Source: Candidatus Fermentibacteraceae bacterium (lineage in GTDB: Bacteria > Fermentibacterota > Fermentibacteria > Fermentibacterales > JCC-6). Taken from it: 19,381 nucleotides of DNA. Below the pieces are notes generated by a model. That model ran no database searches and was not told the DNA's origin. It worked only from the letters and a program-made list of their open reading frames with translations. Made by a program: the position numbers and the translations under genes. The stretch spans positions 1 through 19,381 of the forward strand of contig JAGGYZ010000055.1 of the NCBI GenBank assembly GCA_021162285.1, in the 5' to 3' direction. Below are positions 1-7,361 of the stretch, in pieces (the stretch's first letter is position 1; each line of letters starts with the position of its first letter).

Positions 1-210
1 GAGCATCTTGGAATTCTACTGGATTCTGTTTTGTTTATGGGAGATGACAGAAAAGATATTCCTGCAATGCATGTTGCGGGAATATCAGCCTGCCCCCGCG
101 ACGCAGCAGCTGAGGTGAAAAACATCTGCTCTGTTGTGGCCGATTCAAATGGCGGTGACGGGGCAGTTCGGGAGATTGCTGAATTGATTCTGGGGGCCAC
201 CGGTGAATGA
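1..210 (+). CDS. kdsC: Kdo-8-phosphate phosphatase, C-terminal part (HAD family)
   Basis: Only the last 69 codons are present; the gene begins before the window. The HAD motif IV is visible as GDDRKDIPAM near residue 14 of the fragment, followed by the family-typical end with GGDGAVREIAELIL. KdsC removes phosphate from 3-deoxy-D-manno-octulosonate 8-phosphate, giving free Kdo for the LPS inner core in the cytoplasm. The stop overlaps the GTG start of the next gene, kdsD, by 8 bp, so the two are translationally coupled and act in the same pathway. The short C-terminal tail and the Kdo-gene neighbour favour KdsC over other small HAD phosphatases. The missing N-terminus hides the nucleophile aspartate. 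Confidence 0.85.
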   Translation, partial: EHLGILLDSVLFMGDDRKDIPAMHVAGISACPRDAAAEVKNICSVVADSNGGDGAVREIAELILGATGE

Positions 211-1159
211 TCTGTACACAGAAGCAGAGAGAGTTTTCGGTGTAGAGATAAAGTGGCTTGAAGCCACACTGCCTCTCAACAGGCAGTCATTCCCCATGGC
301 TGTTGAGCTGCTCCACAGGTCACAGGGCAAAATTATCGTCTGCGGAGTTGGCAAGTCAGGTCTTGTTGCCAGAAAAATAGCTGCAACCATGACCAGCACA
401 GGAACGCCGGCATACTTTCTTCATCCTGCAGACAGTGTTCACGGCGACGCCGGTATTCTGGCAAAAGGAGACACTGCTCTTGTTCTCTCAAAGAGCGGAG
501 ACACATCTGAAATTGCGGCTCTTCTCCCGGTTTTGAGAAGCCTCAGTATTCCTGTAGTTGCAATGGTGGTTAATGAGAACTCGCTTCTCGGCCGGTTTGC
601 AGAAGTTGTTCTGAAGCTGCCCGATATGAGTGAAGCCTGCCCCTATAACCTTGCTCCCACAGCCAGCACAACTGCAATGATGACCATGGGTGATGCCCTG
701 GCAATGGCTATGCTGAACCTGTCCGGCTTTACTGCGGAAGACTTTGCAAATGTTCATCCCGGCGGTTTACTGGGCAGGAAACTTCTTATGCGGGTTTCCG
801 ATATCATGGTTACCGGAGAGTTGCCGGTTGTTTCACCGGACACCGTTCTGTCCCGTGCAGTCGAACTGATGACACAGCACAGAGGTCTGTGCATCGCTGT
901 AGACGGGGCTGGAGCAATACTGGGAATTTTCGTTTACGGTGACTTGGGCAGACTGATGAAGAACCGAGTGAATATAGCAGAGATGTCTCTGGGTGAAGCC
1001 ATGATAGTGGATCCTGTTACTGTGTCAGGTGACCAGCTGCTGGCTCTGGCGGTTCAAACCATGGAAGAGCATGGAATTACTTCACTGGTAGTGATCGATC
1101 ACCAGTCGAAACCTGTGGGTGTTGTTTACCTGCACGATGCACTGGCTCTGGGATTCTGA
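203..1159 (+). CDS. kdsD: Arabinose-5-phosphate isomerase (KdsD/KpsF family)
   Basis: Converts D-ribulose 5-phosphate to D-arabinose 5-phosphate, the first committed step toward Kdo. The 318-residue product matches the family's full length of about 320-330. An N-terminal SIS sugar-isomerase domain (about residues 35-175) contains VCGVGKSGLVARK and the loop SKSGDTSE. The hallmark HPGGLLGRKLL joins it to two CBS domains (about 200-260 and 270-318). The start is a GTG that overlaps the kdsC stop. The next gene begins at the stop codon (TGATG), so this is an operon member. A capsule-type KpsF paralogue would look the same, but the KdsC and Lpt neighbours point to LPS biosynthesis. Confidence 0.93.
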   Translation: MNDLYTEAERVFGVEIKWLEATLPLNRQSFPMAVELLHRSQGKIIVCGVGKSGLVARKIAATMTSTGTPAYFLHPADSVHGDAGILAKGDTALVLSKSGDTSEIAALLPVLRSLSIPVVAMVVNENSLLGRFAEVVLKLPDMSEACPYNLAPTASTTAMMTMGDALAMAMLNLSGFTAEDFANVHPGGLLGRKLLMRVSDIMVTGELPVVSPDTVLSRAVELMTQHRGLCIAVDGAGAILGIFVYGDLGRLMKNRVNIAEMSLGEAMIVDPVTVSGDQLLALAVQTMEEHGITSLVVIDHQSKPVGVVYLHDALALGF

Positions 1160-1713
1160 TGAGAGCGGTAAAGTGTTTTGCCGTGGCTGGACTGCTTGTC
1201 CTCGTGGCCTGCGGCAGTGAACCGGATCAGTGGACTGACGAAAACGGGCAGATTCAGACAGTCGCGGAATTCAGACTGGTGCAGGCGGAGAACGGAATCA
1301 GAGACTGGATGCTTTCAGGCGATTCTGCGGTTTACCGTGAGGCAGACAGCCTTCTTTTTATCACAGAGGTAAACATCGTTTTTTACAAGGATGATGTCCC
1401 GGAAAGCTTTGTCAGGAGCGACACTGCTACTTCAGATCTTGTGAACGGTTTAACGGTACTCTGGGGAAATGTTCATGCTGAGAATGTTAACGGCAGAACG
1501 CTTGACACGGATCTTCTCAACTGGTCTGATTCCATGGAAACATTTGAAACGGATTGTCTGGTTACATTTGTCATACCGGAGAGCACCGGTACCGTTACCA
1601 CCCTCAACGGCAGGGGAGTTATTCTCGATACCGGCCTGAGCGCAGTGGGAGATGTGATCGTTCGTGATTCGTTCACTGCTGTTACCACAGGGGAGCTGCC
1701 GTTTGATGAATAA
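1159..1713 (+). CDS. lptC: LPS export periplasmic protein LptC, lipoprotein form
   Basis: A 184-residue LptC-like protein. LptC hands LPS from the LptB2FG transporter to LptA across the periplasm. The N-terminus is a lipoprotein signal peptide: basic MRAVK, a hydrophobic stretch, then the lipobox LVAC with Cys18. Classical enterobacterial LptC instead keeps a transmembrane helix. The rest is beta-rich with the LptC/OstA-type pattern of short strands (for example SDTATSDLVNGLTVLWGNVHA and a late GRGVILDTGLSAVGDVIV). The ATG overlaps the kdsD stop as TGATG, and the stop overlaps the lptA start. Assignment rests mainly on position between kdsD and lptA/lptB and on the fold pattern, since LptC sequences diverge strongly. 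Confidence 0.8.
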   Translation: MRAVKCFAVAGLLVLVACGSEPDQWTDENGQIQTVAEFRLVQAENGIRDWMLSGDSAVYREADSLLFITEVNIVFYKDDVPESFVRSDTATSDLVNGLTVLWGNVHAENVNGRTLDTDLLNWSDSMETFETDCLVTFVIPESTGTVTTLNGRGVILDTGLSAVGDVIVRDSFTAVTTGELPFDE

Positions 1714-2755
1714 ATCGATGGTGATTGTATTTGTTGTGTTTACTGTCTCGGTTGCCGGAGTGTTTACGGTAACATCCGACAATGCTTCAACAACAGAGCT
1801 TGAAAATGGAGAATCGCTACTGGAACTCAACGGGAATGTGGTGGTTACAGATGATCAGGTTACGGTAACATCCAATTCTGCCACCATATACCAGGATTCA
1901 GAGAGAGCAGAATTTACAGGCAATGTTCATGTGGATGCCGATACACTTACAGCAAGGGGCTACTACCTTTCATATTCAAGGATAACAGGAGTCATGGTTC
2001 TTCAGGGTGATGCAGTTTTAACAGACGGTTCATCCACCCTTTCTGCAGATCAGGTGGACTGGTTCAGATTCAGAAACAAAGCAACTGCCAGGGGGTCTGT
2101 TGTTCTTCAGGGAGACTGGCTGGGTATGGTTCAGGGGGAGTATGCTCTGTATGACAGAGACAGGCAGAGTCTTTTCGTTACTGTGGACCCGGTGCTTACA
2201 AGAATAGACGGGGCCGACACAACGGTTATTACTGCCGACAGGCTGGAATTCTTTGAAGAGGGAGAGCGGGCGGAAGCACAGGGTAATGCTGTCGTTGTTA
2301 TGCAGCCCGGAGGTATGGAAAGTGCAAGTGAGTACCTCAGATACTTTGGGGAAGAAGACAGAATGGAATTGATTGGTTCACCTGAGATAACCACCGAAGA
2401 GGGCACCGTAGGTGGAGACTGGATGGAGGTTCTGTTTGATACCGGTGGAGCGCTGAGTTCTCTCAGGATAGAAGGTGGTGCCACTGGCGATCTTGAAGAC
2501 CAGGGAAGTACGGTCAGCTTTCGTTCCCAGAGGGCGGAGTTTGCTTTTCTTGCTTCCGGAGAAGATCTGGACAGTCTTGTACTTCAGGGGAGTGCGGTCC
2601 TCGATGTTGCAGGGGAGGATTCGATTAGAACTGAAGTAAACACCATCAGTGCAGAGGAAATAGTTGTTAGATTTGACATGGGTGAGGCGGATGAAATAAT
2701 GGCCAGGGGAACGGTCCGGGGAACATACAGCTGGAGTGGAGAATTCCGTGACTGA
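1706..2755 (+). CDS. lptA: LPS transport protein LptA-like, double-length OstA-repeat protein
   Basis: A periplasmic beta-jellyroll protein of the OstA/LptA family, which bridges LptC to LptD for LPS transit. I chose ATG 1706 because GGGGAG lies about 11 bases upstream and it opens a signal peptide (MNKSMVIVFVVFTVSVAGVF). An in-frame ATG at 1664 would lie inside lptC and add a non-signal leader. After the signal come repeated OstA-type units such as ATIYQDSERAEFTGNVHV, LSADQVDWFRFRNKATARG and ADRLEFFEEGERAEAQGNAVVV, running to the C-terminus. At about 349 residues it is nearly twice an ordinary LptA (about 180), so it may hold two OstA domains or form a longer bridge. It overlaps lptB by several bases. 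A partial LptD N-domain-like role is possible. Confidence 0.82.
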   Translation: MNKSMVIVFVVFTVSVAGVFTVTSDNASTTELENGESLLELNGNVVVTDDQVTVTSNSATIYQDSERAEFTGNVHVDADTLTARGYYLSYSRITGVMVLQGDAVLTDGSSTLSADQVDWFRFRNKATARGSVVLQGDWLGMVQGEYALYDRDRQSLFVTVDPVLTRIDGADTTVITADRLEFFEEGERAEAQGNAVVVMQPGGMESASEYLRYFGEEDRMELIGSPEITTEEGTVGGDWMEVLFDTGGALSSLRIEGGATGDLEDQGSTVSFRSQRAEFAFLASGEDLDSLVLQGSAVLDVAGEDSIRTEVNTISAEEIVVRFDMGEADEIMARGTVRGTYSWSGEFRD

Positions 2756-3488
2756 AAACAGGGATATTGTACAGCTGACAGTTAAAAACCTGGTGAAAAA
2801 ATACAGGAAACGCAAAGTGGTAAACGGTGTAAGTCTGGATGTAAGAACAGGTGAAATCGTTGGTCTCCTGGGTCCTAACGGTGCCGGCAAAACGACTACT
2901 TTTAATCAGATCGTGGGATTTATCAAACCCGATTCTGGAAGTGTGTTCCTGAATGACAGAGAAATCACAGGTCTTCCAATGTACAAAAGAGCACGGCTGG
3001 GTCTGGGGTACCTTCCCCAGGAATCCAGTGTTTTCCGGAAGATGACTGTGGAAGATAATTTGATGTGTATCCTGGAAACCATGAAGCTCAAAAAGAAAGA
3101 AAGAAAGAAAAGGCAGGAACGGCTTCTCGCTGAACTGGGAATAACAAAGCTGGCAAAGCAGAAGGCTTTTACACTGTCCGGAGGGGAAAGACGAAGAGTA
3201 GAGATTGCCCGGGCGCTTGTAACAGAGCCTGCATTTCTTCTTCTTGACGAGCCGTTTGCAGGTATCGATCCCATTGCGGTTGCCGAGATTCAGGAAATAA
3301 TAAGAGACCTGGCCAGGCGCGGGCTTGGGGTTCTTATTACGGATCACAGTGTCAGGGAAACTCTCGCAATAACAGACAGAGCTTACATAATGTACGATGG
3401 AAGGGTGCTTATCTCAGGTTCAGCGCAGGAGCTTGCAGACAATCCGGAAGCACGCAAAATATACCTTGGTGAAAGGTTCTCGCTTTAA
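2748..3488 (+). CDS. lptB: LPS export ABC transporter ATP-binding protein LptB
   Basis: The cytoplasmic ATPase that powers LPS extraction by LptB2FG. Every ABC motif is visible: Walker A GPNGAGKTT (about residues 42-50), Q-loop region LGYLPQESSVFRKMTV, signature LSGGERRRVEIARAL, Walker B FLLLDEPFAGIDP and the H-loop in ITDHSVRETL. The length of 246 fits LptB. I prefer GTG 2748 because GGAG ends 6 bases before it; a GTG at 2736 would add four residues but has a poor ribosome site. The start overlaps the lptA stop. A Lys/Arg-rich stretch (KLKKKERKKRQERL) lies in the helical subdomain and is written with four tandem AAAG units. LptF/LptG and LptD are not in this window. Confidence 0.95.
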   Translation: MTENRDIVQLTVKNLVKKYRKRKVVNGVSLDVRTGEIVGLLGPNGAGKTTTFNQIVGFIKPDSGSVFLNDREITGLPMYKRARLGLGYLPQESSVFRKMTVEDNLMCILETMKLKKKERKKRQERLLAELGITKLAKQKAFTLSGGERRRVEIARALVTEPAFLLLDEPFAGIDPIAVAEIQEIIRDLARRGLGVLITDHSVRETLAITDRAYIMYDGRVLISGSAQELADNPEARKIYLGERFSL

Positions 3489-3489
3489 T

Positions 3490-4890
3490 ATGCCAGAGCT
3501 TAGAACAGAGATCAGGTTGTCTCAGGTACAGAAGCTGGCTATCACACAGACTCTTCGCCAGCAGCTGGAGATACTGCAGATGTCTTCTTTTGAACTGGAC
3601 GGTCTTATTGCCACAGAACTGTCTGAGAATCCTTTGCTGGAGGTTAAAGACGATGCTCCTGAAAAACAGCAGGAAAAAGAAACACAGAGTGAAGAGCCGG
3701 AGAGAGAAGATTCTGAAGAACAGGATCCTCTTGATTTACTGAAGGAGATAGACGAAAGCATTGGAACTGCACCATCAACCAGATTCCGGGAAGAGGAACA
3801 GTGGCATCCGGAAGCTGCCAGTCCCGAAACTCTCAGCGGTTTTCTGCTCTCCCAGCTTGACGGACTTGAGGTTTCAAGCGAGCTGGAGAATGCCGTTGTG
3901 TATGTGATATACTCTCTGGACAGGAACGGACTTTTGTCCATGGACTTTACCGAACTCGCTGCCGGGTGGGACGGGGAACTGGAGATCATGACCAGGGCTG
4001 TGGGTATCGTTCAGAACTTTGATCCTGCCGGTGTTGCACAGTTCTCAGCCAGGAAGGCCCTTCTGTTTCAGCTTTCAGGGAAGCTGGGAGAATCTGCTGC
4101 TGAAAGTCTTGAATACAAGATCATAGACCGGTGTTTCCCGGAGCTTGCAGAGAGGCGGGTTTTGTCCATAGCTGCAACTCTTGCAGTTGCACCTCATGAG
4201 GTTGAAGTTGCGATACAGAAGATTCAGGAGCTCAACCCGTGGCCGGGGTCTGAGTTTGCCGGCAGCAGCGGCACAGTGGTAATTCCTGATGTCATTATTG
4301 AACGGCACGATGGGAAGTTCATGGTATTTCTCAACGACAACCGCTTTCCGCACCTTTCCATAAGCAGTAGAAACCGTCGTCTGCTTGAGTCGCCATCCAC
4401 TGAAACAGTGGAAAAAAACTATGTAAAGAAGAAATTCAAAAGGGCGAGCTGGTTCATCAAAGCCATTAAGCAGCGTCAGGAAACTGTAATGAAAATAGCT
4501 TACTTCATTGTGGAAACGCAGATGGAGTTTCTTCTCCACGGAATTGAATCGCTGAGACCGCTTACACTTCAGGAGGCGGCAAAGGCTCTTGGATTCAACC
4601 AGTCAACGATCAGCAGGGCGATAAATGGCAAGTATGTACAGTCTCCACAGGGAATACATGAAATGCGCTATTACTTCAGCAGAGGAAGCGCCGACGCATC
4701 CGTTACCGCAATTTCGGTGAAAGAGGAGATAACAAGGATTGTAAACCGTGAGGACAAGGCGAAGCCACTCAGTGACGAGAGAATTGCCGACATCCTGAAC
4801 AGCGGTGGAACAGCAATAAAAAGAAGAACGGTGGCCAACTACCGGAAACAGATGAATATACCTGGCGCCAGAAAGAGACGGCGCTTCTAA
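3490..4890 (+). CDS. rpoN: RNA polymerase sigma-54 factor RpoN
   Basis: The alternative sigma factor that reads -24/-12 promoters and needs AAA+ activators. ATG 3490 lies one base after the lptB stop and gives 466 residues, the normal size. Region I is Gln/Leu-rich at the N-terminus (TQTLRQQLEILQMSS, ENPLLEV), followed by an acidic region II of Glu-rich sequence. The core-binding domain follows, then the HTH region (NQSTISRAINGKYVQSP) and the C-terminal RpoN box RRTVANYRKQMNIP, about ten residues from the end. AAAGG lies 13 bases upstream, inside lptB. The lptB-rpoN order is widely conserved in diderms, but hpf and ptsN, which often follow, are replaced here by gatD. Confidence 0.96.
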   Translation: MPELRTEIRLSQVQKLAITQTLRQQLEILQMSSFELDGLIATELSENPLLEVKDDAPEKQQEKETQSEEPEREDSEEQDPLDLLKEIDESIGTAPSTRFREEEQWHPEAASPETLSGFLLSQLDGLEVSSELENAVVYVIYSLDRNGLLSMDFTELAAGWDGELEIMTRAVGIVQNFDPAGVAQFSARKALLFQLSGKLGESAAESLEYKIIDRCFPELAERRVLSIAATLAVAPHEVEVAIQKIQELNPWPGSEFAGSSGTVVIPDVIIERHDGKFMVFLNDNRFPHLSISSRNRRLLESPSTETVEKNYVKKKFKRASWFIKAIKQRQETVMKIAYFIVETQMEFLLHGIESLRPLTLQEAAKALGFNQSTISRAINGKYVQSPQGIHEMRYYFSRGSADASVTAISVKEEITRIVNREDKAKPLSDERIADILNSGGTAIKRRTVANYRKQMNIPGARKRRRF

Positions 4891-4899
4891 GGGGCAGGG

Positions 4900-6285
4900 A
4901 TGAGCAAAGATGTTTTCAAGGGTTACAGAGGTGTAACCAGAGAAATGATGGAAAAGTTTGGAATAAGCGTGTGGGACGATGTGGTTCTTACGGCAGGTTC
5001 AAACACCTTCGAAGGTGTTGTTCTTCCCAGAAGTGAAACCGCCGATGCGGAACACATTGTCATTAAACTTGCAACGGGATACAACATAGGCATTTCCGCC
5101 TCAAAGGTTACCGGTGTGAAAATTCTGGGTTCCAGGGAGGCTCACTACCAGATAGCCGAACAGGAGTTCCCGTTTGACCCGTCACACCCCAATGTTAAGC
5201 TGCTTGGCACCGGAGGTACTATTGCAAGCCGGCTTGATTACAAGACAGGTGCCGTGATTCCAGCATTTTCTCCCGGTGAACTGTATGGAGCAGTGCCGGA
5301 GCTTGCCGATATATGCAACCTTAAAACAGAAAAGCTTTTTGGCATATTCAGTGAAGACATGGGGCCGGAGCAGTACATTATTCTGGCAAAGGCCATTGAA
5401 AAAGAAATTGAGAACGGTGTAGACGGGATTATGATCGGCCACGGCACAGACACACTCAGCCACACTGCTGCGGCACTTACATACATGTGTCAGAACCTTC
5501 CCGTTCCGGTCGTTCTAGTGGGCAGCCAGAGATCCAGCGACCGCCCGTCAAGTGATGCTGCCCTCAATCTGATACATGCCGCGCGAACAGCTGCATACTT
5601 TGATGCCGCAGAGGTAGTGGTGTGCATGTTCGGTCCTACCAGTGATCAGTACGGTCTGCTTCACAGAGGCCCTCAGGTAAGAAAGATGCACTCCAGCTAC
5701 AGAAGCACTTTCAGAACCATCGGTGACAGACCCCTTGCAATGGTTGACAGAGAAAGTTTTACCTTTTTGAAGAAAGACTACATAAAAAGAGATCCTGCCC
5801 GCAAACCTCTGATACGTCCGGTGTTTGATGACAGGGTTGGAATGGTCTACTACTATCCCAACATGAAAGCAGACATGATTGATTCCATGGTCGACAATGG
5901 TTACAGAGGTATCATCATTGCCGGAACCGGCCTTGGCCATGTGAACAAGGCCCTGTATGAACCGATACGCCGGGCAACTGAAGCCGGTGTTCATGTGTTC
6001 ATGACCGTTCAGACCCTGTGGGGTTTTGCACAGATGTATGTGTACGACACAGGAAGACTTCTTATGCAGAGGGGAGTTGTTCCCCTGGGCAACATGCTGC
6101 CTGAAGCGGCCTACATCAAGCTTGGCTGGGCAATGGGTGTTACCGATGACCCTGAAGAGGTGGAGAAAATAATGCTTACACCGGTTGGAGGAGACATTAC
6201 AGAAGGAGAGCCTCCCGACGGATATATGATTCTCCAGGGAGGTGTGCCGGAAGTAAAGCACCTGTTCGAGGGGATAAACCGATGA
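4900..6285 (+). CDS. gatD: Archaeal-type GatD: Glu-tRNA(Gln) amidotransferase subunit D / asparaginase fold
   Basis: In archaea GatD works with GatE: GatD is an L-asparaginase-like subunit that releases ammonia from Gln/Asn, and GatE uses it to convert Glu-tRNA(Gln) to Gln-tRNA(Gln). The 461-residue length and an N-terminal small beta domain before residue 95 match GatD rather than plain asparaginases. The catalytic set is present: Thr107 in GTGGTIAS, Thr183-Asp184 in GHGTDT, and a lysine near 262 in VRKMHSS. Other hallmarks are VGSQRSSDRPSSDAALNLI and GTGLGHVNKALY. The strong AAGGGG site lies just before ATG 4900. No gatE follows; the next gene overlaps by ATGA. Bacteria normally use GatCAB, so this may be a transferred gene or a stand-alone amidohydrolase. 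Confidence 0.88.
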   Translation: MSKDVFKGYRGVTREMMEKFGISVWDDVVLTAGSNTFEGVVLPRSETADAEHIVIKLATGYNIGISASKVTGVKILGSREAHYQIAEQEFPFDPSHPNVKLLGTGGTIASRLDYKTGAVIPAFSPGELYGAVPELADICNLKTEKLFGIFSEDMGPEQYIILAKAIEKEIENGVDGIMIGHGTDTLSHTAAALTYMCQNLPVPVVLVGSQRSSDRPSSDAALNLIHAARTAAYFDAAEVVVCMFGPTSDQYGLLHRGPQVRKMHSSYRSTFRTIGDRPLAMVDRESFTFLKKDYIKRDPARKPLIRPVFDDRVGMVYYYPNMKADMIDSMVDNGYRGIIIAGTGLGHVNKALYEPIRRATEAGVHVFMTVQTLWGFAQMYVYDTGRLLMQRGVVPLGNMLPEAAYIKLGWAMGVTDDPEEVEKIMLTPVGGDITEGEPPDGYMILQGGVPEVKHLFEGINR

Positions 6286-6770
6286 ATTTCAACATAGAAG
6301 TGCTGGATCTCAAGTTTCCCGAAGGGTGCAACATCATTCTTGGACAGTCTCATTTTATAAAGACTGTGGAGGATCTGTTTGAAGTTGTTTCAGCATCCAT
6401 ACCGGGAAGCCCTTTCGGACTGGCATTCAGTGAAGCGTCCGGTCCCCGGCTGATCCGCAGTGACGGTAACGATCTGGAACTGAAAAAGATCGCCGAAGAC
6501 AACCTTCTGAGAATCGCCGCAGGTCACTGTTTCATCATTGTTCTTGGGGAGGCATTTCCCATTCAGATTCTGGACAGGATCAAGGCTGTTCCTGAGGTCT
6601 GCAGCATCTTCTGCGCCACTGCAAACCCCGTTCAGGTTCTGGTTGCCAGAACACAGCAGGGTGGAGGCATCCTGGGTGTGATAGACGGAGGGCCACCTAC
6701 GGCAGTTGAGTGTGAAGAGGATGTTAACGCCAGAGTTGAACTGATGAAAAGGTTCGGATACAAGCGATGA
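6282..6770 (+). CDS. Adenosine-specific kinase family protein (DUF355 family)
   Basis: A 162-residue protein of the small family annotated as adenosine-specific kinase, known mostly from archaea and some bacteria. Recognisable segments are the N-terminal PEGCNIILGQSHFIKTVEDL, the middle GLAFSEASGPRLIR with a GNDLELKKIAEDNLLRIAAG-like helix, and a C-terminal CATANPVQVLVA and GGGILGVIDGGPP loop. The full length is as expected and no signal peptide is seen. The ATG overlaps the gatD stop (ATGA), so the two are co-translated. Both families are archaea-rich, which suggests they may have come in together. The biochemical role in bacteria is not established, so the kinase label is a family name only. 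It ends 27 bp from the convergent minus-strand gene. Confidence 0.8.
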   Translation: MNFNIEVLDLKFPEGCNIILGQSHFIKTVEDLFEVVSASIPGSPFGLAFSEASGPRLIRSDGNDLELKKIAEDNLLRIAAGHCFIIVLGEAFPIQILDRIKAVPEVCSIFCATANPVQVLVARTQQGGGILGVIDGGPPTAVECEEDVNARVELMKRFGYKR

Positions 6771-6797
6771 GTGTTTCCGGAGGTTGTGTACAATGTG

Positions 6798-7250
6798 TCA
6801 CTCCCTGTTCAGTTTGTTTCTGATCAAAGTGGCATGACCCTCCTCCTGGGAGTAAAGATATTCGAAGAGGTCTGATAACTCTGTTGAGATTCCGGTAAAG
6901 GAAAGGAAGAGCCTGTAGGTTTCGGCTGTTTTCGTTTCTCTCAGGAGAGCGGTGTTTAAAATTTCTGCTACCGAGGCGTTCTCAGGTATTTTCTCCGTGT
7001 TTACCAGCTGGTCGTATTGTGTGGTATCGAATGAAACACGGTGTTCAAGGTCCGCTTCTGTGAGTTTTTTCTCCTCAAGCAGTTTTCTTAAACGGTTGAG
7101 GTGAAGCATTTCTGACTCAGCCAGTTCGTCTGCTGTATTCCTGAGGTTCCCAGGGGAGAATCGTTTAACAGCTTCTTTGTAGAAGTTGTATGATTCTTTT
7201 TCAATCCTTTGTGCGTACCTGATAATTTCTTCCACAGTTAATTCTCTCAT
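6798..7250 (-). CDS. Ferritin-like / rubrerythrin-type diiron protein
   Basis: A 150-residue four-helix-bundle protein of the ferritin-like/rubrerythrin superfamily. The diiron ligand pattern is seen in order: Glu17/Glu19 in RIEKES, the ExxH of Glu47-His50 (EMLH), Glu105/Glu110 in RETKTAE, and the second ExxH of Glu136-His139 (EEGH). No rubredoxin domain follows, so it is an erythrin-like rather than full rubrerythrin form. Such proteins in anaerobes handle peroxide or iron, which is an inference here. I chose ATG 7250 because GGGAGG lies 6-11 bases before it. An upstream GTG at 7340 would add a Cys-containing leader but lacks a ribosome site. It lies downstream of the cyclase gene on the same strand, with 111 bp between. 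Confidence 0.78.
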   Translation of the reverse strand: MRELTVEEIIRYAQRIEKESYNFYKEAVKRFSPGNLRNTADELAESEMLHLNRLRKLLEEKKLTEADLEHRVSFDTTQYDQLVNTEKIPENASVAEILNTALLRETKTAETYRLFLSFTGISTELSDLFEYLYSQEEGHATLIRNKLNRE

Positions 7251-7361
7251 TGCAGACCTCCCGAACAGATGTGTGTTACAACTAGCGGTAAACATACTAC
7301 CACATTTCCTGACCTCCAATTTGCCGCAGTTACGACACACAGGAGTTTCAGTCTGATTGAT

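Noticed and set aside
3091..3112. Four tandem AAAG units in lptB, a possible slippage or phase-variation tract
   Set aside because: Only four copies, in an essential gene, and they encode a Lys/Arg-rich helix that is read in frame. Simple codon bias explains it.
5548..6261. Long open frame on the minus strand across gatD (237 codons)
   Set aside because: It is antisense to a well-supported gene, has no recognisable motif, and has no ribosome-site support.
7251..7340. GTG 7340 as an earlier start for the ferritin-like protein, adding a Cys-containing leader
   Set aside because: No ribosome site precedes it, while ATG 7250 has GGGAGG in the right place. The CRNCG pattern looks like chance.
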